From contig CM060474.1 of assembly GCA_030544235.1 (NCBI GenBank), positions 2,822,001 through 2,886,000 of the forward strand: a DNA stretch of 64,000 nt. The letters run 5' to 3'. Position numbers and translations under genes: made by a program. The notes beneath the pieces are model-generated. The model had not been told where the DNA came from. It saw nothing but the letters and a program-made list of their open reading frames with translations, and did not search any database. Of this stretch, positions 13,891 through 26,989 are shown one piece after another. Position 1 is the stretch's first letter; the number at the start of each line of letters is the position of its first letter. This DNA is from Lepturacanthus savala (Eukaryota > Chordata > Actinopteri > Scombriformes > Trichiuridae).

Positions 13891-14155
13891 GGCTGCAACA
13901 ACTATCTTGATAGTTGATTCATTCATCAGAAAATCATTCATAAAATGGTTGTTGATCAATTCCAAATTCCCGAAGTCGAATTTTAACCTAAAATATCCAC
14001 AACCCAAAGATCATCAGTTTATTATAGAAGACTAAAGAAAGCAAAAAATAAAAATAATCTAAATAATAAAATAAAATAAAATAATCAAAATAGCTGGCAA
14101 CTAATGCAAAACTTGGCAGCTTTTTTAAATAATTGACTAATCGTTGCTGCTCTAC
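13891..14155 (+). mobile_element. 'GGGCTGCAACTA' MITE, family C copy 2
   Basis: It starts ggctgcaacaactatcttga and ends gactaatcgttgctgctcta, an inverted pair matching the copy at 8072. It shares the words acaacccaaagatcatcagt and agaagactaaagaaagc. It has an internal deletion and carries an (AAAAT) run. Confidence 0.65.
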
Positions 14156-14999
14156 AGAAACTTTAAAATTTGAATAGAATGAAACTCATCAATTAGGCAG
14201 TAAAATAGAAAATTAAAGTATAAAAAAGTAGCACTAAAGTTGACATTTAAAAGAAAAACCTTATTAGATATGCATTGAATATGCAGTTACATCTATAAAT
14301 AGTGTTATTTAGTCTATACTCAGGTTTTTGCAATATGTGTAACAAAAATGCAATATGCAATTTATATTGCAAAACAATGCAGATATTGTAATTGAATAAC
14401 TAAATTGTATTTGGTTTATTTTTACAACAATGGTGACCACCTGGATGATTCTAGTCACAGGATCTGATTGAAAATGCTTGTAAACAGTGAAAGTAAACTG
14501 TGAAAGTGAACTGGACTGAGGATGGAGGAACACAACCTTACCTCTTGTAGGTTGAAATGTAATCACTGAGTGTAGCCGCTGCTGGAGCAGCTACAGGGAT
14601 ACCAGACATGAATGCTGGTAAGTATTTTATAGAAAGCTAATAAATATAACATGGTGCAGTTATTGCAAAGCAGCTAAAGGAAGCTGTTAGTTCTACAACA
14701 CAGTGGTTTAGCAGCAGCCACTATAGCAGCAGTGGTGACTTTCATTTTAGCGCATTAATATGTAAATTAAATGTTAATCGATTTTCAAAGGTGTGCATTT
14801 ATCATGTATTTTACCGCATGCACAGTGTGACTCAGTCAATCAGAACTGAACTATGCAGTTTGTAATAAGGCAATTCAAGTGCTCTAAAAATGATTAAAAA
14901 CAAATGGTGACACTTTACTTTGAGTGCACCACGGATGCATTACAAGCAGATAATAAGCCCCCAGAAAGTGCAGGCAAACTTTCACCAAACACCAATCAA

Positions 15000-15220
15000 A
15001 AATCAGGCGAGTACAGCATTTTTTAAACTTTATTTATTCAAGGACGTTCCAGTAAGAGGACGTCTCCTCCACTCGGGTCTTACTCAAGGGGACCTCACTG
15101 CTGGTAATGTAGGAGGGCAACAAGGGGCTGGTTTTCCATGTTCCCCACCCAGAATTATCCTACCAGTCCAGGGATTGAACCTTCTGGTCATAATATTGCA
15201 TGTTGTGATTCATTAGGACA
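15000..15220 (-). mobile_element. Old SINE or LINE-tail fragment
   Basis: The words aactttatttattcaagga and cagtccagggattgaacctt resemble common teleost repeats. The latter, reversed, contains GGTTCAATCCC, a tRNA B-box-like word. The remainder is too diverged to assign a family. Confidence 0.35.
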
Positions 15221-15399
15221 CATTTGATTGAAGTGGGTTATGAGGATCAATTTAAGCTTTACCAAAGAAAATACATACACTTGTGGGGACGCAGGGAAGA
15301 ATCATCTCTAGTTTAGTATAGGTAAACAGGAAGTTGATTTGGATACATTTGTAAGGCTAAATGCCAGCGCAGCATCACGCCAGCTGCACACATGGCTTT

Positions 15400-15680
15400 A
15401 CATCGTGAAGTTTTTGGTTCTCCCTCCTTTTTTATGAGCGCGGCGAGGACTTAGTAGTTTTGCTGGGCTCCCACTGAGCGCGTAATGAATGGCAGACTGC
15501 GACTGTGGGCCTGCCAGGCAAGAAGAAACAGCACTGTGGAATTGTGGGATAGCGGGGGGAGAGACTTGCTTTGTGGGTCTCCACGGGAGCTCGTCAAGAT
15601 CAAACATGTCGACAGCCCTGCTGCCCGCCGGGCATTCTGGGTAGACAGACCTGAGGAGGGGATGCCTGAAAACCAGAAGA
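15400..15680. promoter_or_regulatory. Candidate conserved noncoding block
   Basis: A repeat-free, GC-balanced segment of about 280 bp sits between AT-rich flanks. It includes GGGCATTCTGGGTAGACAGA at about 15629, part of which resembles an SBS/ZNF143-type word. It is not open in a convincing coding frame. Function is not shown. Confidence 0.2.
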
Positions 15681-16728
15681 GTTTTTGTACCTGTGTGCAT
15701 GTGTGTATCGTGTGTGTGTGTCTGTGTGCGTACCGCTTTTGGCGGTGTTTTTCAGGAGTGAGTGACGGTGGCATGGCGGATGCTGTCATGGTTCGGCTTT
15801 TTGTTTTTTGTTTTCTTTCTGTTTTGCTTTTTGTTTTTTGCCTTTAGAGGACAGACTCGGATTAACGAGAGCTGATGTGATGTGACTCCCAGGGTTGCTT
15901 TGACGTGACTTTTTATCTTTTGATATGGCTTCATATACACAGACACTCACACACACTCACACACACACATACATGCCTCATCCATGTCCCTGCATCCGTC
16001 CTTGTGTTAGTGATCTTGCACTGAGACGGCAGCCTGAAGCGTTTTAGGACTATTCCTGTCCATCCAAGTGTCTCTGACCCTCTACTCTCCCTCGGTCGCC
16101 TCCTCTCTTCTATTTTTTTCTCTATTAATGTTTGATTCACACACTTTCCCTTGACTCCCTTTTTGTTTCTTTCTTTGAGTCTTTCTTTCCCCTCTTTTGT
16201 TTATTTTAATTACATTATAGACCTATCGTTTGTGTCATCTTATCTTTATCTCTTTTACACTTGTCCTCTTTTTCTTTCATTTTGTTTATTTCTGTCATGT
16301 ACCCACAGACGTTAGGTGCTGTGGTCTTTTGTTTTTTCCTATTTATTTATTTTTTTACCTATATGCACATAATGCACACTACAAACTGTAGAATTCTAAC
16401 TGAACTGAGACTTTTCTTTCCTTCCTTATTCTTTTTTTCAGTTTGGATTTCATTCTTATTATAGTTCTTATTACGTTTTCATTTGTTTCAGGTGCAGCCA
16501 TATTTGGCTTGTTAAATCTCTACCCTGATCTGACCTCTTCCTCATAAAACTACTTTATAACGTCTTTAGGGAATCAGAAATGAACCTGTAGTCAGCAATG
16601 CACGGTGCACAGTGTGTAGTAACCTACATGCATTTAATTTGCTGGTCTATCTTTCTTTGTTTCCTCCTGCTCCATCACTCACTGCCCCCATCAGGCAGGT
16701 TTGAGAACTAATCAGTGGATATAGTAAA

Positions 16729-16747
16729 TGTGTGTGTGTGTGTGTGT

Positions 16748-16819
<72 letters not shown>
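16729..16819 (+). repeat. (TG)n microsatellite
   Basis: TG array with one GG interruption at about 16748. Confidence 0.97.
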
Positions 16820-16820
<1 letters not shown>

Positions 16821-17389
16821 ATGTGTCTTGCAGAGAGTGAGGATGATAAGGACGGGAGCAAGAAGGAGAGAGTTGGGATAAAGGTGTGTGATAGAATTGG
16901 AAGATCAAAGCTTTCTGTCACAGTGTGACTGAGCCCAGGAGCGTTATGGGTAAGACAGGGCACATACACTCTCATACGGACACACACACACACACTTACG
17001 CATACACACACACACTCACAGCTGGTATTTGACTCTGAGTGTGATTGATACAGGGGTAGATTTGGAGAATCACTGTCATTCGTCTCTCCGCAGATCAAAC
17101 AGCCACGTAATTTCCCATAAAGGAAAGAGAGATGAGGGAATAAATAAGGGACAGAGGGGGAACAACTGAAGGAGGGTGAGAGAAAAGGAGAGAGAGGGAG
17201 GGGAGGGCGGGGTGACAAAGCCTTTTCATCTGTGAAGTGTTTGCTTGTTTTCCATAAAAGAAGACCCACCACCTTAAAAACACATCCATCAGCCATCTCC
17301 ATTAAACTGCTTCTTGTGAACATCAGAGAGATTTGAAATATTGAGGGAACAAAAAAAAAACAAAAAAACAAGTGGAAATGCAAGCATCA

Positions 17390-17844
17390 GACCCCATTTA
17401 CACCTGGTGGAAGCATGCAATCTGTATCTGGATAGCTTGTCTGGATAATGAAAATGCCTATCAATGCTGGGTATAAAACTCATTTTTAACACCTGCTTGA
17501 AACTAATATGTAACTGTATATCTCATGTAAGTGCAAGGAGTGCATGCATTGAAAGTTCACTGCAGTCAGAGCATGATCAGATCAAAGAGGGCACATCTGG
17601 AGATGGCCTGGGTTGCATTGGAATCACAGCTCACTAAGTTTGGCCACATTGTTAAGAAAAAAAAACATTCCTCCTTGTCCTGCAAGTAATCCACAAAACT
17701 TCAGACAAGGCTGAAGAAAAAGAACTAGTGTCTATTCAGCAGGATTGTCTGGCAATTTATGATCCAATCACGTTGCAAACGCTTGTGATCAGATGTCATT
17801 ACTTTGATAGCATATCCAGATTAATATGAGGCATCATTGGGGTC
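17390..17844. mobile_element. MITE-like inverted repeat, unclassified
   Basis: The left end reads gaccccatttacacctggtg and then ...atctggatagc. The right end, read in reverse, is gaccccaatgatgcctcata followed by ...atctggatatgc. These diverged terminal inverted repeats enclose about 455 bp without coding capacity. They resemble a common teleost 'GTTTACACCTGG' element. Confidence 0.45.
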
Positions 17845-20144
17845 TTATAGACGGATCAATGATTGCTCAAACAACCTTGGGAGGGGATTAACATTGTATA
17901 GATCCCACTCACTAACACAGTGACCCAGGTGGGAGGTGAATTGAGACGCATTCCATGGCACAGTCCTTCTATGATGCTTAAGCCAACAAAATAGCCAAGC
18001 ATGCCTAAAAAGAGTCAGCATTTGTGTATCTGACACAAGGATGCCATATGGGAGGAGAAAGGTAGGAGGATTTTAAGGGCCCATGACTGTCAGGGAGCCC
18101 AAAGCTCCCAGATAGAAAGGAAACAAATACAGGAGAGAGGCAGTATGTCACCCATTTATTTCTCTATAAAATGTGGGAGCAGCCTGAGTGTGTTATAAAT
18201 TCACCTGTTAGCTTAACAGGTTACAGTGTTTACATTTCACTCCTCTTTTAGACAAGATTTCATCAATGCAGCTAAATGTTTAGCAGGCTATTTATACTAA
18301 AACAATGGCACAGACAAGAAGAGAAAGGTGTGCAACATTGTGTTGAATGACATGTCAGCATCACTGCTTGCCTGGGTATACCCATACCCATCATTTCACA
18401 CACATTCACTTTGCTGTGAAAGCTACGTACAGACGCATTTGACAGATATTTGTAATTTCCAATAACATCTCTAGGCTTTCATAAACCACACTTGCAATAG
18501 GACAGATGAACAGATGGTTCCAGACCGAATAACAATGTACATTGATATGAGGTCTGGTATTAGCCAGGCTACATCATTGAAGGGATTCTTTGGGGAATTT
18601 CTCTTTTTACTATAATGAAAAATGTCTTTTCCATTTTTTCATAATGATCATTATAGAAACAATAGCCTGTGTTGGATGCTGGACAGTTTGTAAAAGCTAA
18701 TGTTGAAAGATAATGTCTCCATAGCATGTAGACTCTTGTGTTTGATGTATCATTCTATAGATGATAATGTTATATTTATTTTAACTCAAGAGGTTAATGT
18801 ATACAATAGATCGTTATTTTAATTCATCCATAAATGTTCAGAGAATGTTTTATTCAGGAATTTTACCATTAAAATCATATTTAGAGCAACGTTAACATTC
18901 TTCATCAGTTTCTTATGGACAATTTCAGTCTTGCTTCAAATACTAAATTCCACTGTATAGGTGCATCCCAAACAAATGTGAATATCGTGAAATGTTTGGG
19001 GTTTTTTGTTATCTGTAAGGCATATTCCTCAATCCTGCACAGGGCGGTGGCCTGTGGTGGTGGGCCCTAATTTGATCTATTTCCATCCCAAAATCCCTGG
19101 CAGTGCCCCTGCTCTGACTGGGTTTTTGACTCATTTCAACAAATGCCATAAAGGGCCTATTGTACTGTATACAATGTCACTTTGTTACTTCAACCCTTAA
19201 CTTTGCAACTATTGAATTTGAATGTGAACCAGTTTGAGTTGGAGAAGGTTGTGAGTGAGTTCCCATGTGGCGAGCAACTCTTGTGTTGCATGTCTTGTAT
19301 TTGTGATATACTTCATTTCCATACAAAGAACCAGCTCGACTCATCACGACTTAGTGCAACATGACTTGGTTTGTCTTCAGGCGCATTGTGTTTTCATCAG
19401 GAATTATGGACGGGGTCATCATAACATGCATGTGCCAAACTGCAGTGGCATATTTATCCCCATAACACAGGCTTGTGGTGGCGACCACACTCGGGAGGGT
19501 GTCCTCCTGGTTCTTGCACCATGCTCCTTCATTGTTAATCTAACAATCAATAACTACTACTGAACTCTGATGCTGGTATTCAAGGATCACCAGTGTCAGA
19601 CTCAGACATCATGACTCATTCTGTGATATAAATCTCTGGCCAATCATTGGGCACAGGCTTATTACATCACGTTAAATTAACTGAACCCCAAAGGAGGTGA
19701 TACCGAAAATAGGACCAGGTATCAGATTTTGGTTAATCAAAGTGCAAAAAAGCTAAATCAAAGCAAGTGGAAATGCACCAATAGTGTCTGGCATGTTGCT
19801 GGGTTGAAACATGTTGTTTTTCTTCTGGACATCTTAATTTTTCATCTTTTCAGTTTGGTTCTTGTTCTTGAAATGGTCTTTTTCGGTCTTCAACAATGTT
19901 CCTTATACTCTTAATTCAGTTTTTTTTTTTTTTTATGGTAAACCTTGTGCCTTGGTTTAGAATGTCCCCAGATCTACTTTGATGCAATCAATGTCTGGCA
20001 AAAAAGAAAAAAGGCATATTTTGGTATCAGTGGAAATTAATGCATATTAAACCCTGTAAGAGGTACATCACTATGAATAGTGACTGTAACAATAGTCTGA
20101 TTGCAATTATGCATAGTTATGTGCTTCTTTTCTGTCTCCTGCAG

Positions 20145-20193
20145 ATGCACCACCCTATCCAGATGAAACCTGCAGACAGTGAGAAATCTAATG
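20145..20193 (+). CDS. celf2: celf2 coding exon: C-terminal end of RRM1 and hinge
   Basis: A 49-nt exon encodes MHHPIQMKPADSEKSN plus one base, the strongly conserved last strand of RRM1 and the short linker to RRM2 in CELF1/2 proteins. It is bounded by acceptor tctcctgcag and donor ATG|GTAAGT. It begins at phase 0 and ends with one base (G), which combines with CG of the next exon to give Ala. The 49-nt size fits the known CELF gene structure. It is too short to appear as a long ORF and was found by its sequence. The ATG at its start is an internal Met, not the initiator. Confidence 0.95.
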
Positions 20194-20624
20194 GTAAGTT
20201 GACACACGCACGCACGCACACACACACACACACACACAAACACACACAGATACACACAATCACATCAATATCACCCAGTCATGAATCAATAGCCTTTTTG
20301 AATTTGTTTTGTAATAGCTATTTCAGCCATGTGTTTTCTCGCTGCTTGACCGGCAAACGGGATGAGGGACTGGGGCGGAAGAGATTGAGTGAGATACATA
20401 GAGAGGAACAGAAAGTGAGGCGGGAGGTGGGGCGGTTGGGGCTGGATGCTGATGTAGCCTATATAAATATATTTTTCTATGTGTGATGAATTATTAAGGT
20501 GCTTCAGAAAGAGGTCAGTGAAAGTTGAATCGTTTTGGCCTTGTGGTGAACCAACGTCTCTCCCCTGTGTCTGCTCGCTCATGCAAACACACACATGCTT
20601 TAATACATCTATCTCTCACACAAG

Positions 20625-20785
20625 TCAAGTCAGTTTTATTTATATAGCGCCAAATCGCAACAGAAGCTATCTCATGATACTTTTCATATAGAGCAGATCT
20701 AGACAATACTCTTTGATTTACAGAGACCCAACATGAGGAAGCACAAGGAAAATCTCTCCTGTGATAAAAACAAACCAGGCAAAGC
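20625..20785 (+). mobile_element. Teleost interspersed repeat ('TTTATATAGCGCC')
   Basis: The words cagttttatttatatagcgc, catatagagcagatctagac and tttacagagacccaacatga belong to a repeat that is abundant in teleost genomes. I cannot assign its class from this copy. Related 'ttttatttatatagcac' fragments occur at about 35252 and 62190. Confidence 0.5.
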
Positions 20786-20808
20786 AACAAGAATAATATC
20801 AATTACAA

Positions 20809-21486
20809 TTATAACTGCAGCTGCAAGCAGCATTGAACAGACCCTCGCACCTCAGCACCTCAGGGTGCGAGGGTCCAGTTGCCTGATGCTGACCAGCTGA
20901 TGAGAATTTTTACACCTTTTGCACACTGGACCTAGGAATGTAGGTCACTTGTTGTGTCCACTAGGTGGCGCTGGAGAAATGGAAATGTCATGTAATTTGG
21001 ATGATAATTGCCAGTAGGGGGCACTAATATGCTTGTGCAGGTGTGTCCAGGGTGAGTCACTTATGAAGCATGAGGCATTTGGTGCAGATTGAAGAAAGTT
21101 TGCTAAAATTATATCAAGTTCCCGTTTGACGAGACATGGAAATTCGCAACTGCACGGCAACCTGGAATAACATAGTAAAAAGCTTTTGATAACTTTTTCA
21201 TCTCTAATGTCTGAAGATTATTCAGAGCAAATTTGAACTTGGGGAAATAAAATTCCTAGGACTAATTTGTTCAAATATCTATGTTCAAATCTATGTCGGA
21301 CTGGGGCAAGGTGCTCTACAGAGCCATTTTGCCATTAATGCTAACCATAAAAATATACACATGTACCCAATTTGGTCACTTTCAGATTTCGGGGTTAAAA
21401 AGGCCATCATTTTGAGAAAAGAAGAAAGAATCCTTCCAGATACAATAAGGCTTTGCTCGCTGTTAGCAGGCTCAGGCCCTAATTAT
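20809..21486 (+). mobile_element. Unclassified interspersed repeat with two CTCF-like motifs
   Basis: It begins near aactgcagctgcaagcagca with an inverted GC-rich word (ccctcgcacc / gggtgcgagg). It ends near agcaggctcaggccctaatt. This resembles a widespread teleost repeat whose class I cannot state. It contains CCACTAGGTGGCGCT (20958-20972) and CCAGTAGGGGGCACT (21011-21025). Both fit the CTCF core consensus, in the same orientation and 53 bp apart. Confidence 0.45.
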
Positions 21487-21519
21487 GATAAATATGACTA
21501 AAAATAATACTAGTCGCAG

Positions 21520-21631
21520 GCTGGCGACCATCTGGGGTATATCCCTGCCTCTCGCCATAATGCACTGGGATTGGCTCCAGCAGACCTTTGCGACCCTAAT
21601 GAGGAATAAGCGGGTATAGAAAATGACTGAC
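21520..21631 (+). mobile_element. 3'-tail of an L2-type LINE or dependent SINE
   Basis: The words actgggattggctccagcag, gcgaccctaatgaggaataa and cgggtatagaaaatgactga are the familiar 3' tail of L2/CR1-type teleost retroposons. A perfect 12-bp direct repeat TACTAGTCGCAG flanks it (21508-21519 and 21632-21643), as expected of a target-site duplication. A second copy lies at 46610-46730. Confidence 0.75.
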
Positions 21632-24429
21632 TACTAGTCGCAGTGGGCATCAAGAAGGACCACAGGACAGCGGGCAGTTGGCAACCACTATCTAAAGAAA
21701 CCTGTGAGATGAGCGCACAAATCTCCAGGGAAGATGCCAACCCTCTCTGTCCTCAGACCACCCCAACTCCAACTAAACATTGCAAGCTTCATTCATCATT
21801 CCTTTTCATTCTAACAGGCAGAACATACAGACAAGATCAGGGTGTCTTTAAACATGAGGCTGCTGTTCTATATATTTTTACTTATTTTTTAACACCAACA
21901 ATGTGTTTGTCGACTTCATGACTTTCCTACCTCGTCTGTGGCTGTCAGACTCGATCCCACTAGTTCCTACTGAAGACATGTTTAAAAGGCTCATTATGAA
22001 AAAAGACAAATTTTACTTGGATGTTACACAACTATTTAGGATCTTTCATCAAACAATGTGAGCAGGTAAAAATGCCATATTTGATGCTGTCAATCCAATG
22101 ATTTAAAAGGACAAGGTATTTATTTTCTCCCATTTAATGGTGAAATTCGATTTTGCATTCAAACTAATAGTGCTCTCTAGTGCCTTTATTAAATGTGTGT
22201 TGCAACCACTAAACTCAATGGTAGTGGGTTTGTGCCTAGAAGCTACGTCTACATCTCATCCAACATTTCATTGAAATATTTTTAACAAACTGCATTGAAT
22301 TATTAGTGTTTGTGTGTATATTTATATCCTGAACACTACTCGCAACTGCAGTGCATACACGCTGCTGTTTAGGATTTTAACTATACATGTTCTATTGTTC
22401 TGCTGCCTATGCAATTAATTGCACAACAAAGCAATGAAGCTTCCATAGTATTTACCTGTGCAATGTAAATACAGATAAGAAATTCTTTGCTAAGGAGGAC
22501 AAGTCAAATAATGGCTGAGGTCCTTTGACACCAATGGGGACATATTTATGAATCAATAAGTTGTTTTTAGCTAATACATTAGTTAAAATGCTACACATTG
22601 TCCCTTTAATTGATTACATATTTCCATGATCTTCCAGCCTGTGAGCTGTAGGCAACCGGCATACAATTTAATTCACACCACAGAATGAAAAACTAGTTAT
22701 TATTTGACAAAATGTGAAAAGATATCTTGATGCATAAATACTCTATATATAAATATAAATATTTTTAGTTTGTTTTTTGTTTTTTTTACTAGTGAAGCAT
22801 CTGTTTCCTTGTTATTGTCTTTAATGTCATCACAGACACCAAGTCCAGACACCAAGTCTGAAGTCATTTGGATAAACAGTTCTTGAGAAATGCAAGGAAT
22901 ATCTAGGCAGACAGTCCAAGTAGAGATGCAGGAGTCAGAAAAAATGTTTTTAAAGACAGCTTTACACCATCTGAATTGTGTTTCATTTTAATTGGTTTAA
23001 TTTTATTGCAGCAATAACATTCAGTGTAATTTGTCCGATTCATTACATTGAGTGATATTTAGTTGAGATAGATTTGGAAAATAAAAGACAATGTCATTAA
23101 CATTGTGGTTTCGAGGGATAGGAACAGGGGTGGGTGTCCCTAATCACTTTTGTCAGGGCGGTGGTGGTGCCGGGGGTATCTAGTTCCTCATTCTGCGCAA
23201 TTACTCAGCTTTAAGTGTAAGATATATTACATGTTATGTGTGGCTGAAATGTGGTTGTATAAGAGTATAAGCACGTTGAGCCCTTAAAAGATGTGTTTTC
23301 CAGGAAATCCCAGGCCAAAATTTGGTCTTCAGTCAAAGTTACACTTCAACTGCAATGCAGCAAACTTAGAAGTTCTGACATTTACTAACTAATTTGACAT
23401 GATTGCTTCTGTGGCAACCTCAAGGTGACGTTTGAACTGTTCTTTCAACAAAAGAATAGTAATGTTATTATAGTAAAGTATAGAAATGACAATTAATCTG
23501 GATTATTTAGAGTGGCAGATTTGTAGAAACCTCAGCAGCAAATATTGGAAACAATTTTCATGACTAGAATGCAGCCAAGTGAAAAAAATATGTTATTGTG
23601 ATTTGGGTAAACTGACCCTTAAAGCTGAGTAGTTATTACAAAGTTGTTACAATCAAAACTATTTTTACATTGTTTTTGTTATTTTCCACTCTGGTACTGT
23701 GTTGCCATATTGCAATGAACACTAATGAACACTAATGAACACTAACTACAGAAAGAAGACATGTTAAATGTCTTTTGATTATTTTTAGTTTGATTCTGTT
23801 TTATGACCCTTTGTTTTACTATTTGTCATCAGGGTATAAAATGTGTTTTCCTGACACCTGCAGCTGCCTTGTGTGTGTGTACATATTTTTTAAACGAAAG
23901 CAGAAACTACTCCACAACTTCTACACCCAAGAGTCCTTACAGCTGGCACACAGACGATGAAGCAGCATCACATGCGTCCTGCTGTATCACTGTTCACAGC
24001 AGGGGGATACAATAAAATTACAGAAGGAGAGAAATCCTAAAAAGCCATCATCTGCTCCACTGAAATATGGCAAAATATGACTTTATAAGACATAACTGTC
24101 AGGGTAACGATAGCGGAACTTAATAAACTCCCAGCCAGAATGGTAAAATATAGAGCAGACCATACGTAACATATCCATCCACTTAATGGTAATGACCTTT
24201 AATAAACCCAGTATTGGAGTCACTGCAACAGTGACGAATGGCTGCTCAGAGCTTTATTAGTTTAGTCAGCAGAGAAAAAAGAGAAAGAGACGGAGAGATG
24301 TACAGTATAACATCCAGATTACATTATTGGTGAATCTTCTGCACTTTTTTTTCTTTCTCTCTCATTTTCTTTTCACTAAACCTTTCTTTCTTTCTTTTTT
24401 TTTTTTGTTTGCCTACTCTTAATGTGTCA

Positions 24430-25290
24430 AAGCTCAGCATGAAGCCAATTCTGCTCCAATTTATCCCAGAATGCAAAGCTGACTCCAGATCATCCCAGAG
24501 TCGGCTTTATGAGTCTTATCACCCGCCCGCCTGCCTGCGCCGCCTCGTCCGCAAAAACAGAAACAGTCAATTGTAACGATATCTCCTTGCTTTTCTTTTC
24601 TATCGACACAGGGTAAATTAATTACATTGCTGTTAGACTTGTGGTAATCTTCCTCTGGAGTAATGCATACACACACACGTGCGTGCATGCACAAACACAC
24701 ATACACACACACGCACACACATACTGCTGTGTACAAAGGAGTTAAAGCTTTGTACAGAAACAACACTTATCTTGGCAGCGTATCCCGACGGTTTGTTTTT
24801 TAAACACACAAACAATTCAAACAGCAAAATAAACAAGTGCGCTATTGATTTCCCAGAGTGCAACAGACCGCTTATCTCTTTCGCCTCGCGGTAAGAGCTG
24901 ACAGTTTCCTCATTAAAAATGAATTGGATTAGCATTACATTGAATGGTGGTGGGAACACAAACACACACACATATATCGCTTTTTTGTTGTTTTTTTTTC
25001 CTGCGAGCGATGAGGATTTTGCTCTCAGCCTAATTCACGCTTAACCTCCTTCCACGCACACGCTGGTAAAAGTTTCACATCGCTACCTGCCGATGGCTCA
25101 CGTTCCTGGAGATTGCACCGGAGAAGGAAGGATTGTGTCAGCGGAGGAGAAAGACAGGAATCCACGTGGGAGAGAGAGAGGGAAGGAGGGAGGAAAGAGG
25201 GTGAGAGAGGACAAGCTGGAGAGTCTCAGCGAAGTGGAGAGTCTCAGCGAGCAGCCGGCGTTGAAGTGATAATGAGACATTGATCAGAAC
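24430..25290. promoter_or_regulatory. Candidate conserved noncoding region
   Basis: This is repeat-poor sequence with even composition and embedded TAAT/ATTA, CCAAT-like and palindromic words (for example ccaattctgctccaatttat and gtaaattaattacattgctg). It is interrupted by a CA/TG-rich stretch at 24664-24722. It looks more constrained than the surrounding intron, but this is judged from composition only. Confidence 0.25.
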
Positions 25291-26094
25291 ATCTTAGATG
25301 GCATGACAAAACACGTCAAATCCGTCTTCACTTCTCTTCCACTCTCTTTTCTTTCTATCGTTTTTTTGTCACTTATTCTGTTGATCGCTGGTGTGTTTAG
25401 TAGATATTCAGCATCTTTGGATCACTTAAGTCTTTTCATTTCGCTTTAGTCTTTGTTGTCTTTTGTTTCTCCATTGGGTTTATTCAAAAATTCTGTAATT
25501 ATACACCTCAGAGAAAATATCTGCATAAAATGTCATAATAATCTCAAACATGCAGGATGTGAAGTGGAGGAAATGCAGAAGTGAATAATATAATATCTAC
25601 CATTAATGTGATAAAATGTATGAACTGATAACGTCAGAACTTTTTGTGCACATGTAATTTATTAGTTGCTGGGTAAAAAAAATGTGCATAAAATTCTAAA
25701 CATTCTCTTGATGCTGTATTGGACAACATTGAGGTAAGGTACTGAATGTAAAGTTCAATCTCAAATGAAAAGTAAATTCCAGTTATTTACAAATAAAAAA
25801 ATAGTACAATCTAAAAAAAAATAACACCACATTAAGACATCAAGACCACGAGGAACTCCAGAATAATAACAGGTCATGCTGTGGTATCAAAAAGCTGTGA
25901 TTCCAAGAATGTTTAGGGTATGCAGTAACATCAGGGTGTCTGTGTAACATCATTTTTAAACTAGGTGAAAATAACAAATGGATACTGCCAAAACTATGTT
26001 ATTAGCATAAAGTGTGCATTTCTGTAAAGAGGAGACTTTTTGCATAAATCCCAAGAAACTATCTTTACTACAGTGAATTAAATCACCTATTATC

Positions 26095-26560
26095 TTTAAA
26101 CGGGCCCTATTTTGCCATTTCTCCAGTTGAATATTTAAATTTCTGCGCTCTATTTAAAAATATAGCATGTAAAAGCACCTGGTTAGACCTGTAGCAGCAA
26201 TGCCTTACCTACCCAAACACCCACTCTGTTGGGATTGGCCTCATGCTGTAGAAAATCCTCAGAGAGCTGGGGTTAGTCGAAGAAACTTATTACATGGCTG
26301 CGTGGATCCAGGGGCAGTTTCTATTAACTACCATTCCTGATGTGACATCACAACAGGAGCCTTTTCTAATTTTGGTGTTCAGCAAAACTAAAGACGAGGC
26401 TAAACCTAAACAGAATAAGTGGGTGAGAGAGTGAAGACAGAAGTTAAAATTAAAAAGCCTCAATCTCAGAATCAGAGAGAGAGAAATATGTTTCATTAAA
26501 GATGACATTTTTAATGAAAACAAATGGTGGTCTTTGTAATTGAGAACAAAGCCCCTTCAA
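26095..26560 (+). mobile_element. piggyBac-like MITE, family B copy 1
   Basis: It begins TTTAAACGGGCCCTATTTTG and ends near aaagccccttcaaag, which is its inverted partner. Family traits are agacctgtagcagcaatgcc, acacccactctgttgggatt and the word TGTGACATCACA (26341-26352). TTAA-type ends fit piggyBac-like MITEs. It has no transposase ORF. Confidence 0.6.
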
Positions 26561-26989
26561 AGAGGTAAAGGTTTCATTTTATGTGGCATAAGTGGTCACA
26601 CTTCATTTACTACTGCAATGACTAAGGAGTAGAAGAAGAAGACTGAAGATAAGTCAAACCATTAAGTACCACAAACAAATGAATCATAATTCACCCACTT
26701 AGCTAATAAATAAATTCATCTGAATATACAATGACATTATCAGCTCTAGTTATTCTGATTTATTTCTACTGATATAATATTTTAACTGATCTAAGCCAAA
26801 CAAGAAAAGGGGATAATGTAATGATATAATGGCATTTAGGGCATATAGGTACATTGTAGTGTCGTTTAGAGGTATTGGGGGACAGGCACTTTTACCTTTA
26901 AATATTCAGAAATACCTATTTTGAACAGGCATATTTAGAATAGCTACTGATTTAGTTATTAAAAAAAATACACACCCTAGATTGAATAT

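Noticed and set aside
15485..15847. 120-residue ORF and overlapping minus-strand ORFs
   Set aside because: No recognisable domain; the C-terminal part is translated low-complexity T-rich DNA. The underlying block is kept only as a possible noncoding element.
16830..16960. Possible exon (cag|agagtgaggatgataagg ... ggtaagac)
   Set aside because: It looks like acceptor and donor words around a charged peptide, but the peptide does not match any part of CELF2 and the acceptor follows a (TG)n array, so it was not called.
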